Origin: CAXXFQ01 sp963674475 | GTDB lineage: Bacteria; Planctomycetota; Planctomycetia; Pirellulales; Thermoguttaceae | Assembly (NCBI GenBank): GCA_963674475.2 | Contig: CAXXFQ010000019.1 | Coordinates: 124,001 to 188,000 of the forward strand | Length of the DNA stretch: 64,000 nt | Direction: 5' to 3' | Shown here: positions 34,333 to 43,788 of the stretch, piece by piece | How the letters are laid out: each line of letters opens with the position of its first letter | Position numbering within the stretch: the first letter of the stretch is position 1 | Position numbers and translations under genes: made by a program | Notes under the pieces: model-generated | Database searches by the model: none | What the model saw: only the letters and a program-made list of their open reading frames with translations | Told to the model about the DNA's origin: nothing

Positions 34333-35436
34333 ATGCAGCATGCTCCTTATACGGCGGCCGATTTTACCCGTCATCCGTTGATGTTCTACTACGAGGTCAC
34401 GCTGGCCTGCGATTTGGTCTGTAAACATTGCCGCGCGTCGGCCCAGGAGGAGCCCGATCCGGGGGAGCTTTCGACCGGCGATGCCCGTCGGTTGATCGAA
34501 CAGATCGCCTCGTTCGAGCGGAAGCCGCATTTGGTTCTCACCGGCGGCGATCCGTTGAAACGGCCCGATTTGACCGAGTTGATCTCGACGGCCGTTTCGA
34601 GCGGTTTGCAGGTCGCCTTGACCCCGTCGGCCACGCCGCTGGCGACGTATGAGGCGTTCGAGAGGGTGCGCGACGCGGGGGTCGGCCATCTGGGGATCTC
34701 TTTGGACGGGGTTGACGCGGCGACGCATGATGCGTTTCGGGGTTTTGATGGGAGTTTCGAGCGGACGATGGAGATGCTCGACAACGCCCGGAAGCTCGAA
34801 CTGCCGGTCCAGCTCAATACGACGTTGACCCGGCGCAACTTCGACCAGCTTGACGGGATCGCCGAGCTGTTGGCCGAGCGGTCGATCGCCATGTGGTCGG
34901 TCTTCTTTCTGGTTCCGGTTGGTCGGGGCGTGGAAGAAGAGCGGATTCGGCCCGAAGAGTACGAAATCGCCTTCGAGCGGCTTTGGCACCACTCGCGGAC
35001 GAAACCGTTTGGCGTCAAAACGACCGAAGCGCCCCATTACCGGCGTTACGTTCTTGAAGCGGGCGGCCATCCGCTTTCCGGCCCGGCCGCGCGCCCCGGC
35101 GATCCGTCGGCCTACCAGGGCCACCGGGCCCCGCTGGGGGTGACCGACGGCAAAGGGGTCATGTTCGTCAATCACAAAGGGGAAATTTTTCCGGCCGGTT
35201 TCTTGCCGTTGTGTTGCGGCCGATTTCCGGAAGACTCGGTCGTCGACATCTATCAAAACCACCCGACCTTCCGGTCGTTGCAGGATCCCGAGCAGTTGAA
35301 AGGGAACTGCGGCCGGTGCGAATATCGCTACGTCTGCGGAGGAAGCCGCGCGCGGGCCTATACGGTCTTCGGTGACCCGCTGGCGACCGAGCCGGACTGC
35401 GTCTATCAACCGACCGACCGGCCGGTGATTCGCTGA
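34333..35436 (+). CDS. radical SAM/SPASM protein (TIGR04053-like)
   Basis: 367 residues. The radical SAM cysteines are in ACDLVCKHCRAS (C26, C30, C33), binding the [4Fe-4S] cluster that cleaves SAM; LVLTGGDPL follows. The C-terminal part has a cysteine cluster of SPASM type (LPLCC; CGRCEYRYVCGGSRARAY; DC near the end) for one or more further clusters. The overall pattern, including CGGSRARAY and FPAGFLPL, matches the TIGR04053 group near heme-modifying (AhbD/NirJ) and peptide-modifying enzymes. The substrate is unknown; no precursor peptide gene was seen nearby. A TATAAT box lies at 34237. Confidence 0.87.
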   Translation: MQHAPYTAADFTRHPLMFYYEVTLACDLVCKHCRASAQEEPDPGELSTGDARRLIEQIASFERKPHLVLTGGDPLKRPDLTELISTAVSSGLQVALTPSATPLATYEAFERVRDAGVGHLGISLDGVDAATHDAFRGFDGSFERTMEMLDNARKLELPVQLNTTLTRRNFDQLDGIAELLAERSIAMWSVFFLVPVGRGVEEERIRPEEYEIAFERLWHHSRTKPFGVKTTEAPHYRRYVLEAGGHPLSGPAARPGDPSAYQGHRAPLGVTDGKGVMFVNHKGEIFPAGFLPLCCGRFPEDSVVDIYQNHPTFRSLQDPEQLKGNCGRCEYRYVCGGSRARAYTVFGDPLATEPDCVYQPTDRPVIR

Positions 35437-35625
35437 GCGTCGGACGCGCCTTTGCCGCCGATTTTTCTTTGCCGGAACTCTCGAAAAAAAACGTCACTCC
35501 CACACTTCGACGCAACCTATATTTAGACGAGCGACTGGGTGCTTTTCTTGCCGCGCGTCGAGAAAATCTTGGTCGAAGTCGAAAACGTTTTTTGATTCAG
35601 GACCGTTTCGGGAGAAGATGGCGTT

Positions 35626-38226
35626 ATGACCATGACGGCGAAAACGATTATTACGAATGATCAGGCCAAGGATGCCTCGATCGAAACGCTTTTTGATATG
35701 CTGGATATGGGGCCTGACGCGGCGAAAGCGGTGGCCGAAGACCGGTATCAGGGCCTTTCCTCGGAAGAGGCCAGCCGACGGTTGGAACTCTACGGTGAAA
35801 ACGCCCTGGAAGAAAAGAAACACAACGTTTGGGCCAAGATCGCGTCGGGCTTCTGGGGGCCGATCCCCTGGATGATCGAGGTGGCGGCCATCCTGTCGCT
35901 GGTCATCGGTCATTATCCCGATTTTATCTTCATTACGTTTTTATTGATCTTTAACGCGGGAATCGACTACTGGAACGACCACAAAGCGACCAATGCGCTG
36001 GACGCGTTGAAAAACCAGTTAGCCCTGATGTGTCGGGTCTTGCGCGACGGGAGCTGGCGCGAAATCGAAGCGCGGCGGCTGGTGCCCGGTGACTTGGTCC
36101 GACTTCGACTGGGCGACATTATTCCGGCCGACGTGAAACTGGTTGAAGGGAAATACCTGTCGGTCGACCAGGCGGCCCTGACCGGTGAATCGTTGCCAGT
36201 CTCGAAAGGCCAAAGCGATACGGCCTTCTCCGGATCGGTGGTCAAGCAGGGCGAGATGGACGGCCTGGTCACCTCGACCGGGGTGAATACGTTTTTCGGC
36301 CGGACCGCCAAACTGGTTGCCAGCGCGGGGAATATCTCGCACTTCCAAAAAACGGTCATGAAGATCGGCAACTTTTTGATCGTCATGGCGATCGGCCTGA
36401 GTATTGTTTTGACGTCGGTCCAATTGGTCCGGGGCGACAGTTTTCTCGATCTTTTGCAGTTCATTCTCGTGTTGGTCATCGCCTCGATTCCGGTGGCGCT
36501 GCCGGCCGTCTTCTCGGTGACAATGGCTCTCGGGACGTTGGCACTGTCGAAAGAGAAGGCGATCGTCTCGACCCTTCAGTCGGTTGAAGAACTGGCCGGG
36601 GTCGACGTGCTTTGCTCCGACAAGACGGGGACCCTCACGAAAAACCAACTGACTTTGAGCGACCCGGTCCTTTTCGAAGCGGCCGACAACCACGAATGTT
36701 ATCTGGCCGCGGCGTTGGCGTCGAAGGCGGAAGACAAGGACTCGATCGACCTGGCCGTGATCGAAGCGCTCGGCGATCCGTCGGAGATGGCCCAATACCA
36801 TCAAGAGGAGTTCGTCCCGTTCGACCCGATTACCAAACGGACCGAAGCGACCGTCTTGTGGCCGGGGGGGCAAAAAGTTCGTTACACGAAAGGGGCGCCG
36901 CAAGTCATCCTCGAGATGAGCGACCTCGACGCGGCCGGCAAGAAGCGGGGTTCCGAGGTGGTCGATCAGATGGCCTCGAAGGGATATCGGAGCCTCGGGG
37001 TGGCCGAGTCGACCGACGACGGACATAGCTGGCGATTTCTGGGAATCTTGCCGATGTTCGATCCGCCGCGCGACGATTCGGCCGAAACGATCCAACAGGC
37101 CAAGGCGTACGGACTGGACGTCAAAATGGTCACCGGCGACAACGTGGCGATTGGGGCGGAAATCTCCGGTCGACTCGGACTGGGAACCCATCTTTTGCCG
37201 GCCGACGAGGTGTTTGATTCGAAAACCGACCCGGAACATCTCGACGGGGACCTGGCCGCTCGGATTGAAAAGGCCGACGGTTTTGCCCAGGTCTTTCCGG
37301 AACACAAATACGCGATTGTCAAATCGTTGCAGGAGCGTGGCCATTATGTGGCGATGACCGGCGACGGGGTCAACGACGCGCCGGCGCTGAAGCAGGCCGA
37401 CGTCGGGATCGCCGTCCAAGGGGCCACCGACGCGGCCCGCGCGGCAGCCGATCTGATTCTGACCGCGCCGGGGCTTTCGGCCGTGGTTCACGCGATCGAG
37501 ATGTCACGCGAGATTTTCCAGCGGATGGTCGCGTATGCCGTTTATCGTATCGCGATGACGTTCGACATCATGCTGTTTGTCGTCTTGGCCACGTTGTTTT
37601 TCGACTTCCGGCCCCTCTCGGCGATCATGATCGTCGTGTTGGCCCTGTTGGACGATATTCCGGTGATGACGATCGCCTACGACCGGATGACGATCAGTCA
37701 GAACCCGTCGAAATTCCGTGTGAAAGAGATGATCGCGATGGCCGGGATTCTCGGCGTGCTGTCGGTTGTCGAGACGTTCGGCCTATTGGCCCTTGGGATG
37801 GGGATCATGGACAACGCCGGTTGGCAGACGTGGTTACAAAGCTATCTGGGCGTGAAGATGGATTTGACCCATATCCAGTCGATGATGTTCCTCCAACTGG
37901 TCGCGGGCGGCCATTTTCTGTTGTTCGTGACTCGGTCGCGTAATTCGTTATACAGCCGCCCCTTCCCGGCATGGCAGTTGTTCTGGGCGATTGTCGGGAC
38001 GCAGGCGTTGAGCGTGATGATGTGTGGTTTCGGTTGGTTGGTGCCGAAGTTGCCGTGGGCGCTGATCGCGGTCGTGTACATCTATAACGCGATGTGGATG
38101 TTCCTGTTGGATTTCGTCAAGGTCGGCGCGATCGAATGGTACGAAGGCCGCCCGAAGATGCGCCACCACAAACGGTATGTCGATCTGACGACCCAGTCGT
38201 TGCAGGCCCATCCGACGACACGCTAG
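35626..38226 (+). CDS. plasma-membrane H+-exporting P-type ATPase (P3A)
   Basis: 866 residues of the plant/fungal-type proton pump family, which exports H+ at the expense of ATP. The actuator motif is LTGESLPV, the phosphorylated Asp332 lies in CSDKTGTLTKNQL, the nucleotide-domain motif is KGAPQVIL, and the hinge is MTGDGVNDAPALKQADVGIA. About ten membrane segments are visible, for example IPWMIEVAAILSLVIG and MTFDIMLFVVLATLFF. The N-terminus carries the cation-ATPase N domain (YQGLSSEEASRRLELYGEN). It may support pH homeostasis together with the NhaC-like antiporter near 61 kb. A strong terminator follows. Confidence 0.93.
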   Translation: MTMTAKTIITNDQAKDASIETLFDMLDMGPDAAKAVAEDRYQGLSSEEASRRLELYGENALEEKKHNVWAKIASGFWGPIPWMIEVAAILSLVIGHYPDFIFITFLLIFNAGIDYWNDHKATNALDALKNQLALMCRVLRDGSWREIEARRLVPGDLVRLRLGDIIPADVKLVEGKYLSVDQAALTGESLPVSKGQSDTAFSGSVVKQGEMDGLVTSTGVNTFFGRTAKLVASAGNISHFQKTVMKIGNFLIVMAIGLSIVLTSVQLVRGDSFLDLLQFILVLVIASIPVALPAVFSVTMALGTLALSKEKAIVSTLQSVEELAGVDVLCSDKTGTLTKNQLTLSDPVLFEAADNHECYLAAALASKAEDKDSIDLAVIEALGDPSEMAQYHQEEFVPFDPITKRTEATVLWPGGQKVRYTKGAPQVILEMSDLDAAGKKRGSEVVDQMASKGYRSLGVAESTDDGHSWRFLGILPMFDPPRDDSAETIQQAKAYGLDVKMVTGDNVAIGAEISGRLGLGTHLLPADEVFDSKTDPEHLDGDLAARIEKADGFAQVFPEHKYAIVKSLQERGHYVAMTGDGVNDAPALKQADVGIAVQGATDAARAAADLILTAPGLSAVVHAIEMSREIFQRMVAYAVYRIAMTFDIMLFVVLATLFFDFRPLSAIMIVVLALLDDIPVMTIAYDRMTISQNPSKFRVKEMIAMAGILGVLSVVETFGLLALGMGIMDNAGWQTWLQSYLGVKMDLTHIQSMMFLQLVAGGHFLLFVTRSRNSLYSRPFPAWQLFWAIVGTQALSVMMCGFGWLVPKLPWALIAVVYIYNAMWMFLLDFVKVGAIEWYEGRPKMRHHKRYVDLTTQSLQAHPTTR

Positions 38227-38275
38227 TTGGTCGGTTAGAAGGGTTTTGGTGGGACACTCCACCGTCAAAAAAACA

Positions 38276-38316
38276 AACGGGGACGTTTTTCCAACCGAGA
38301 AGCGTTCCCGTTTTTT
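38276..38316 (+). terminator. intrinsic terminator after the P-type ATPase gene
   Basis: Stem AACGGGGACG / CGTTCCCGTT (one G-U pair) with a 17-base loop and a run of six T, about 50 bases after the stop codon. Confidence 0.8.
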
Positions 38317-38469
38317 CGTTTCTTGATGCGAAATTGAGAAAGGTCTTTGTTCCGAAATTATCGGGACAAAAAGAACGCCGCATTTTAATTTCTCAAGAGA
38401 GAATAAAAAATTTCAACGGTTATCCAAAAAAAGAATTTCGTTTGACCGTCCATTGGACCAACAGAGAGC

Positions 38470-38930
38470 GGCCTTTCTCTTCAACACCTACCAGCGACCA
38501 ACGGGAGCGGGTTTAATCAGAGGTGCGGAAGCACCGGTCAGGCCGCGGCCCCTGGCCGCCGGCCAACGGGAGCGGGTTCAGCGCTCCGGAGCAGTAGCTC
38601 CAAGAAAAAGTGGGCGACGCAAGATGGTGAGAACCCGTTGCATCAAGTGGGTGGCCTGGCTCTCGGTGTTGTGTGATTCGCAGCCGATCGAGATCGGTCT
38701 ACGACTATACACGCTTCCGAGTTCTTAAAAAGCAGGCACCCAACGGGCTATGTATCGGCTCTGCACGTTAGTTGCGTCGACCCCACGAATCTTTCTTGGC
38801 GTTTCCACGCCATTGATTAAACCCGCTCCCGTTGGTCGGCGGCCAGGGGCCGCGGCCGGATCGGCGTTTCCACGCCGCTGATTAAAACCGCTTCCGATGG
38901 TCGCAAGTGGGTGTTGAAGAGAAGGCCCGT
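38470..38930. repeat. inverted pair of RPTGAG-type mosaic repeats
   Basis: Minus-oriented repeat units (the complement of AACCCGCTCCCGTTGGTCGC) lie at about 38494-38580, and plus-oriented units at 38799-38904. The outer ends are also inverted copies: GGCCTTTCTCTTCAACAC near 38471 and GTGTTGAAGAGAAGGCC near 38911. It fills most of the gap between two convergent genes; the rest of the 845-base gap shows no gene. The GGTGC-TTCC-GCACC stem appears as GGTGC or GGCGT forms. Confidence 0.75.
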
Positions 38931-39071
38931 TTTCCGGTGGTCCAGTGGAAAATGTCTTACTGGTCCGGAGGAAAAATCCTTGCTTTAGGACTTTCCCCTC
39001 ACCCACTTCTCATGATACTCGTTTGGCCTCGCTTTGGCAAGGAAATCCATAGGCCGCCAGAGGAAAAACCC

Positions 39072-39482
39072 TTACTTTTTTTCGGCCGGTGGGGGTTGGT
39101 TTGGGCGGCGTGGAGGGATTGCCCAAAGAAGGAGTAACGTCGCCAGCCCAAAGAGGCAGTAGGCCAGGGTGAGGGTCGACTCGGGCAGGTCGACGAAAAC
39201 CACGCGGTGGGCCCAATATCCGACGAACGTTCCCTGGTGGGCGGCTTCCCCGGCAAGGGTGCGAAACTGTTTTTCCCAGTTGGTCAACGGGCAGGTCACG
39301 CCGAGGATCGCTTCGAGGGCGACGATTCCGATGGCGGCCAGATGGAGCGAGCGAAACCAGAAGTTACGAACCCAACTTGAGCGTCGCCACGCGCCGACGA
39401 GGATGGCGAGGAGTCCGAGGACGACGAAGAGCAGGTAACCCAAATGGGTCACGACGATCGTGTCGGCCAGAAAGCGATACAT
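39072..39482 (-). CDS. DUF2784 membrane protein
   Basis: 136 residues, four membrane segments near residues 5-30, 45-62, 80-100 and 104-122. The sequence MYRFLADTIVVTHLGYLLFV followed by LGVTCPLTNWEKQFR matches the DUF2784 family of small membrane proteins of unknown function. It is convergent with the P-type ATPase gene and separated from it by the inverted mosaic repeats. Confidence 0.8.
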   Translation of the reverse strand: MYRFLADTIVVTHLGYLLFVVLGLLAILVGAWRRSSWVRNFWFRSLHLAAIGIVALEAILGVTCPLTNWEKQFRTLAGEAAHQGTFVGYWAHRVVFVDLPESTLTLAYCLFGLATLLLLWAIPPRRPNQPPPAEKK

Positions 39483-40166
39483 TGAGATAATGGCTCCAAA
39501 GGGTAAGGAGTAAGAAGAAAGGGAATGACGGGGAGAAGTAGCTCAAACCTCGGCACTTTTCCTCTTACTTTTCATTATGCTTTGAAGCGGCATCCGGACC
39601 AAAGGATAAATAGGTCGCAGGGTGCAGCGCCTCTATAGAGGGGTGTGTTATAAAGGCTTTTATGGCATAAGGGTTAGGTGGGTCGTTTTGTTTGGTGGGG
39701 GGTAGGTGTGGAATCCATGGAAAAACGTTGTGGTGGGGGGAGAGAGTAACCGATATCATGGGGAAAATCGTTAGGGTCATTTTTTGGCTCGAAATACCCC
39801 TGTGGGGGTGGTTTTTCTTGCTGTCAGGTCGAAGTGAAGCGATTTTTCGGCGAGACCGTCGTGAAGTTGCACTCGGTACGGTTGACAGGGTAGAAAAACC
39901 CATTTACCATAAGGGATTCGTATAGTAGGCGTAAGATTGGGGGGTGTCTCCCGGTCGGCCGGTCCGCTCGACCCGTTTGATGCACGTCCTGCAGAGAGAA
40001 TGCACGTTCGCACGCATGGAAATAGCAATGTTTTCCCGAAGGGTAAACACTTGGGCGAAGCGCAGTTTCAAGCGAGGAATTGTTATGAAAACGGATTTTC
40101 GAAAAACGGTTGCCGGCTTAAGCCTCGAAATCGCATTAAAAACTGTTACTTTGGTCGAGATTTGAT
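39483..40166. other. intergenic region before rpmF
   Basis: About 680 bases. Several short open frames exist, none convincing; one at 39692-39925 has a hydrophobic middle but no ribosome site or known match. The DUF177 (YceD) gene that usually precedes rpmF is not present. Confidence 0.35.
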
Positions 40167-40346
40167 ATGGCCGTTCCTAAAAGAAAACACTCGAATCACC
40201 GAACCGGAATCCGTCGCGCGCACGACGCCCTGAAGGCGCGTCAGGTTTCGTATTGCCCGAAATGCAGTACGCCCAAGCCGGATCACGTCGTTTGCCCGAA
40301 GTGTGGCTACTACATGGGTCGCACGGTTGTCGAAGTCGAAGAATAA
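40167..40346 (+). CDS. rpmF: 50S ribosomal protein L32
   Basis: Ribosomal protein bL32, 59 residues, short and easily missed. The start MAVPKRKHSNHRTGIRRAHD and the zinc ribbon (CPKCSTPKPDHVVCPKCG) are clear. It keeps all four cysteines, the zinc-binding form. In many bacteria rpmF is followed by plsX, fabH and fabD; here the next gene is fabD after 440 bases, with plsX and fabH absent. Confidence 0.95.
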   Translation: MAVPKRKHSNHRTGIRRAHDALKARQVSYCPKCSTPKPDHVVCPKCGYYMGRTVVEVEE

Positions 40347-40788
40347 AATTTTTTCAGGTGCCTCCTGTTTCCTGGTGGAGCAGGCGAGGGATAGCGATCT
40401 CGGCAATGGTTGAAGCGTAAAGATAGATTTTTGCGTATTTCGACTTGGGGGACGATATTCCGACGGGTTTTAGCGAGGGAAAACACTTCCCTCCCCCCTG
40501 AGAGAAGAATCGGTTTTTCGATTTTTGGAAAGCGTGGCTGGTATGCGCCGTTGGAGGTTTGCTGTTTTTCATCGGCGAACCGACGGCGTGTAAGGAATCT
40601 GTATATAGAAGGATTCTCTTAGAGCGGTTTTCAGTCAATGGTAGCGTCACACGCACTACTCGTGGGAAGAGTTCCCATGGTTGCTGTAAGTCGAGGGCTG
40701 GAAGGGATTACCAGTTTCCCCCCACCTTCCTCCTTAGCTGCAAGGAAACCGCTACACTAAGTGAAATTCGCTATGGAAGCGAGAAACT
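40347..40788. other. intergenic region between rpmF and fabD
   Basis: 442 bases, no gene recognised. A TACACT box at about 40753 lies 35 bases before fabD. The plsX and fabH genes expected here in many bacteria are absent. Confidence 0.35.
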
Positions 40789-41697
40789 ATGAGCAAGGTT
40801 GCCTTTTTGTTTCCCGGTCAAGGAGCCCAGGTCGTCGGAATGGGCCAACGTCTGGCGGAATCATACCCTTCGGTTCGCGAGCTTTACGATCGAGCGGGCG
40901 AAGTGCTCGGCTACGATTTGGCCGAACTTTGTTTTCAAGGTCCGTCGGAAAAGCTCGATTCGACCGTCTGTAGCCAACCGGCCTTGTTCGTGACCAGTTT
41001 GGCCGCGCTGGAGGCGCTTCGCCAAGAGACACCCGAGGTAGTCCTTTCGTGTGAGGTGGCTGCCGGTTTGAGTCTCGGCGAGTACACGGCGATGGTCTTC
41101 GCGGGCGTCATGGAGTTCGAAGACGGGCTGACGCTCGTTCAGCGACGGGGTGCCGCGATGCAAGAGGCGGCCGATGCGACGCCCAGCGGGATGGTCAGTA
41201 TCCTCGGTCTGGAAAAGGCCCAAGTCGAAGCGCTTTGCGACAAGGCTCGCGAGGGGGAAACGCTCGAGATTGCCAATCTGCTTTGCCCTGGAAATATCGT
41301 GATTTCGGGGAACAACGATGCTTGTGAACGGGCCGCCGAACTGGCGCCGACGATGGGCGCGATGAAGGCGATTCCCCTGGCGGTTGCCGGGGCGTTTCAC
41401 ACCGAGATCATGCGGCCGGCCGACGAGCGTTTGGCCGAAGCACTGGCGGACGTCTCGATGCAAAAGCCCAAGATTCCAGTCATTTCGAATGTCGATGCTC
41501 AAACGCACGACGACCCCGAAGAGATTCGTTCGATCTTGATCAAACAGATTCTCCAGCCGGTTCGATGGGAAGATTCGATGCGGTTGCTTTTGGATGAAGG
41601 GGTCGACCAGTTTTACGAGGTCGGGCCGGGCCGGGTTTTGCGAGGCCTGCTGCGACGAATCAACCGGAAGATCGCTTGTCAGAACGTCGACGTTTAG
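40789..41697 (+). CDS. fabD: malonyl CoA-acyl carrier protein transacylase FabD
   Basis: FabD, 302 residues, moves malonyl from CoA to the acyl carrier protein for fatty acid synthesis. It begins FLFPGQGAQVVGMG; the active-site Ser lies in AAGLSLGEYTAMV, and the second catalytic region is VAGAFHTEIM (His). The C-terminus shows the family VGPGRVLRGLLRRI. It starts the fab gene run fabD-fabG-acpP-fabF on the plus strand. Confidence 0.96.
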   Translation: MSKVAFLFPGQGAQVVGMGQRLAESYPSVRELYDRAGEVLGYDLAELCFQGPSEKLDSTVCSQPALFVTSLAALEALRQETPEVVLSCEVAAGLSLGEYTAMVFAGVMEFEDGLTLVQRRGAAMQEAADATPSGMVSILGLEKAQVEALCDKAREGETLEIANLLCPGNIVISGNNDACERAAELAPTMGAMKAIPLAVAGAFHTEIMRPADERLAEALADVSMQKPKIPVISNVDAQTHDDPEEIRSILIKQILQPVRWEDSMRLLLDEGVDQFYEVGPGRVLRGLLRRINRKIACQNVDV

Positions 41698-41849
41698 TCG
41701 TCTCCCCTTTCTTTTCGAATAGTCGTTCACGGAAGAGGGCTTTTCCCCGTGTTTTTTTCGAGGGAGCGTTCCGGCATGAGGGGATGACAAAAAAACGCGA
41801 AACGTATTTTTGTATTTGTCAGGCTCAAGAGAACTAAGGAAGAAAGTAA

Positions 41850-42620
41850 ATGACCGACCAGAATCGAAGTCGGATTTCCGCCGATCTCAGCGGAAGAGTC
41901 GCTTTGGTGACCGGAGCCGCGCGAGGCTTGGGCCGTTTTATCTCCGAAACGTTGGCCGCGGGCGGAGCGAAGGTCGCTTGTGTCGACGTGAACGCCGAAC
42001 AACTGGCCGAGGCGGTCGAGGCGATTCGCTCGGCAGGCGGTCAGGCTGACGCCTATACGGCCGACGTGACCGATAGCGAACAGGTCAATGCCGTGGTAAA
42101 GAGCGTTGCCAAGGAAAACGGCGGCCTGGATATTCTCGTCAACAACGCGGGAATCACCCGAGACGGCCTGTTCATGCGAATGAAGGATGACCAGTTCGAC
42201 AGCGTCATCAGCATCAACTTGCGTGGAACCTTCCTGTTCTGTCGCGCGGCGGCCAAGCCGCTGATGAAATCGAAATGTGGCCGGATTATCAACATCGCCA
42301 GTGTTTCGGGGATGATGGGCAATGCGGGGCAAGCGAACTACTCCGCGTCGAAGGCCGGTGTGATCGGGATGACCCGAACGATTTCCAAAGAGCTGGCCGG
42401 TCGAGGGATCACAGTCAACGCGATCGCCCCCGGTTTCATCAAGACTGAGATGACCGCCAAGCTGGGCGAAGAGATCCTTGAAGCGGTCAAGGACCAAGTC
42501 CCGCTCGGAAGTCTGGGGCAACCTCAGGACATTGCCGACGCGGCGCTGTTTTTGGCCAGTGACGCGGCCCAATATATCACGGGACACGTCTTGGTTGTCG
42601 ACGGTGGAATGACCGTTTAG
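41850..42620 (+). CDS. fabG: 3-oxoacyl-[acyl-carrier-protein] reductase FabG
   Basis: FabG, 256 residues, an NADPH-dependent short-chain dehydrogenase in fatty acid elongation. The cofactor motif is VTGAARGLGRFI, the NNAG motif is LVNNAGITRDG, and the catalytic triad lies in NIASVSGMMGNAGQANYSAS with Lys in SKAG (Ser, Tyr, Lys). The ribosome site AGGAAG precedes the ATG. It lies between fabD and acpP. Confidence 0.95.
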   Translation: MTDQNRSRISADLSGRVALVTGAARGLGRFISETLAAGGAKVACVDVNAEQLAEAVEAIRSAGGQADAYTADVTDSEQVNAVVKSVAKENGGLDILVNNAGITRDGLFMRMKDDQFDSVISINLRGTFLFCRAAAKPLMKSKCGRIINIASVSGMMGNAGQANYSASKAGVIGMTRTISKELAGRGITVNAIAPGFIKTEMTAKLGEEILEAVKDQVPLGSLGQPQDIADAALFLASDAAQYITGHVLVVDGGMTV

Positions 42621-42989
42621 GGAGAAAAAATATTTCGGAAAGGGTTGGTGGTGCTAGATTGCCTAAAGTGACGAATTTCACCCATTTGGGCTTTTTATAC
42701 TAGTTCTACAGAAGGGTTTACTCCCTCTCTCTTTCCTAAAAAGGCCATTCTTTGCGGTCTAGTGGGCTTATCGCCCTAGACACGGGCCCAAAGAATCGTT
42801 ATAGACTGTAACCTTGCAAGAGGCATATCCGCACCCTTCGGGGTCGCGTGTTGCAAGGAATGGAGTGTGGGGGGGTCGTCGCCATAGGCGATTTTCCCAA
42901 AAGCGTAATGTGCCAATAGTTGTTTTTTGGAGCATCAAGGGGGAAGTAAACCTTTCCCACAAACCGATGATTGATAGGAGGACCGCCAG
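42621..42989 (+). ncRNA. possible structured 5' leader of acpP
   Basis: 369 bases with several hairpins: CTAG-TGGGC/GCCC-TAG at about 42759-42779; an 8-bp stem CCTTGCAA (42812-42819)/TTGCAAGG (42851-42858) enclosing ACCC-TTCG-GGGT; and TCGCC-ATA-GGCGA (42879-42891). It may be a regulatory leader of acpP. No known riboswitch class is recognised and there is no comparative support within the window. Confidence 0.35.
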
Positions 42990-43232
42990 GTGGCCTCAGT
43001 TGAAGAACGAGTAGTTGATATTGTCGCTGAACAGTTGAGCGTGAGCAAAGATCAGATCACCCGCGAAACCTCTTTTGTCAATGATCTTGGCGCTGATTCT
43101 CTGGATACCGTGGAGTTGGTTATGGAACTTGAAGAAGAGTTCGATATCAATATCCCGGACGACGCCGCCGAAAAGATTCAGACGGTTGGCCAGGCGATTG
43201 AGCATATCGAAAAGTTGGCTGAAGAAGAGTAA
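42990..43232 (+). CDS. acpP: acyl carrier protein
   Basis: Acyl carrier protein, 80 residues, acidic. Ser37 in [12 protein letters not shown] is the 4'-phosphopantetheine site. The start is GTG at 42990, with AGGAGG about eight bases upstream. fabG lies upstream and fabF downstream, so this is the fatty acid carrier. Confidence 0.97.
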   Translation: MASVEERVVDIVAEQLSVSKDQITRETSFVNDLGADSLDTVELVMELEEEFDINIPDDAAEKIQTVGQAIEHIEKLAEEE

Positions 43233-43788
43233 GAGAGCATTTTCTAAAAGTCGGTAGTGACTTGGCGGCTGCGGGAAAAATCTCATGGCTGCCATCCGGG
43301 GACGATTCGGACCCGCTTCGGGGGGACTATTCCCCATCTGTCACTATTGGCGTGCTATATGGCATGTTGAAACGGCTCTAAGAAATGACCCTTTGGGGGA
43401 ATTTCCCTTTTTCAAATCGAGTTGTGAACAGGTGGCCGGTCGATCACGGCGAAGAGTGCGAAGATCTTTTCCCACTTTGAGTTGTGTCGACCGTCTGGCC
43501 CCCTGTTTTTTGTTTTTTCGAGTCTCAAGCCAAACGGTGGTTTTGGTTTGCCGGGTGAGTGTAGAAACTCGCGTGGTGGCCAGTTGGAAACCCCCGATTC
43601 TCCCGGTGATTCGAGGCCGCTTTCCAAGGCTTGCCCTTTGATTGTCGAGTGGAGGGAAGCCCGACAAAAGGACAAGGGGTCTTGAGCCTGGAGATCGGAT
43701 CTCAAGGATTCGCTTCGGCTGAGGAATTGGGAGCGTTTTTGGTTTTTTGAGTCTCTTTCAATAGAACCTTTCATTCCGACGAGCTTCC
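43233..43788. other. intergenic region between acpP and fabF
   Basis: 556 bases; open frames here are without recognised motifs. A GGGGA...TCCCC pairing near 43299-43335 is possible but unproven. Confidence 0.35.
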
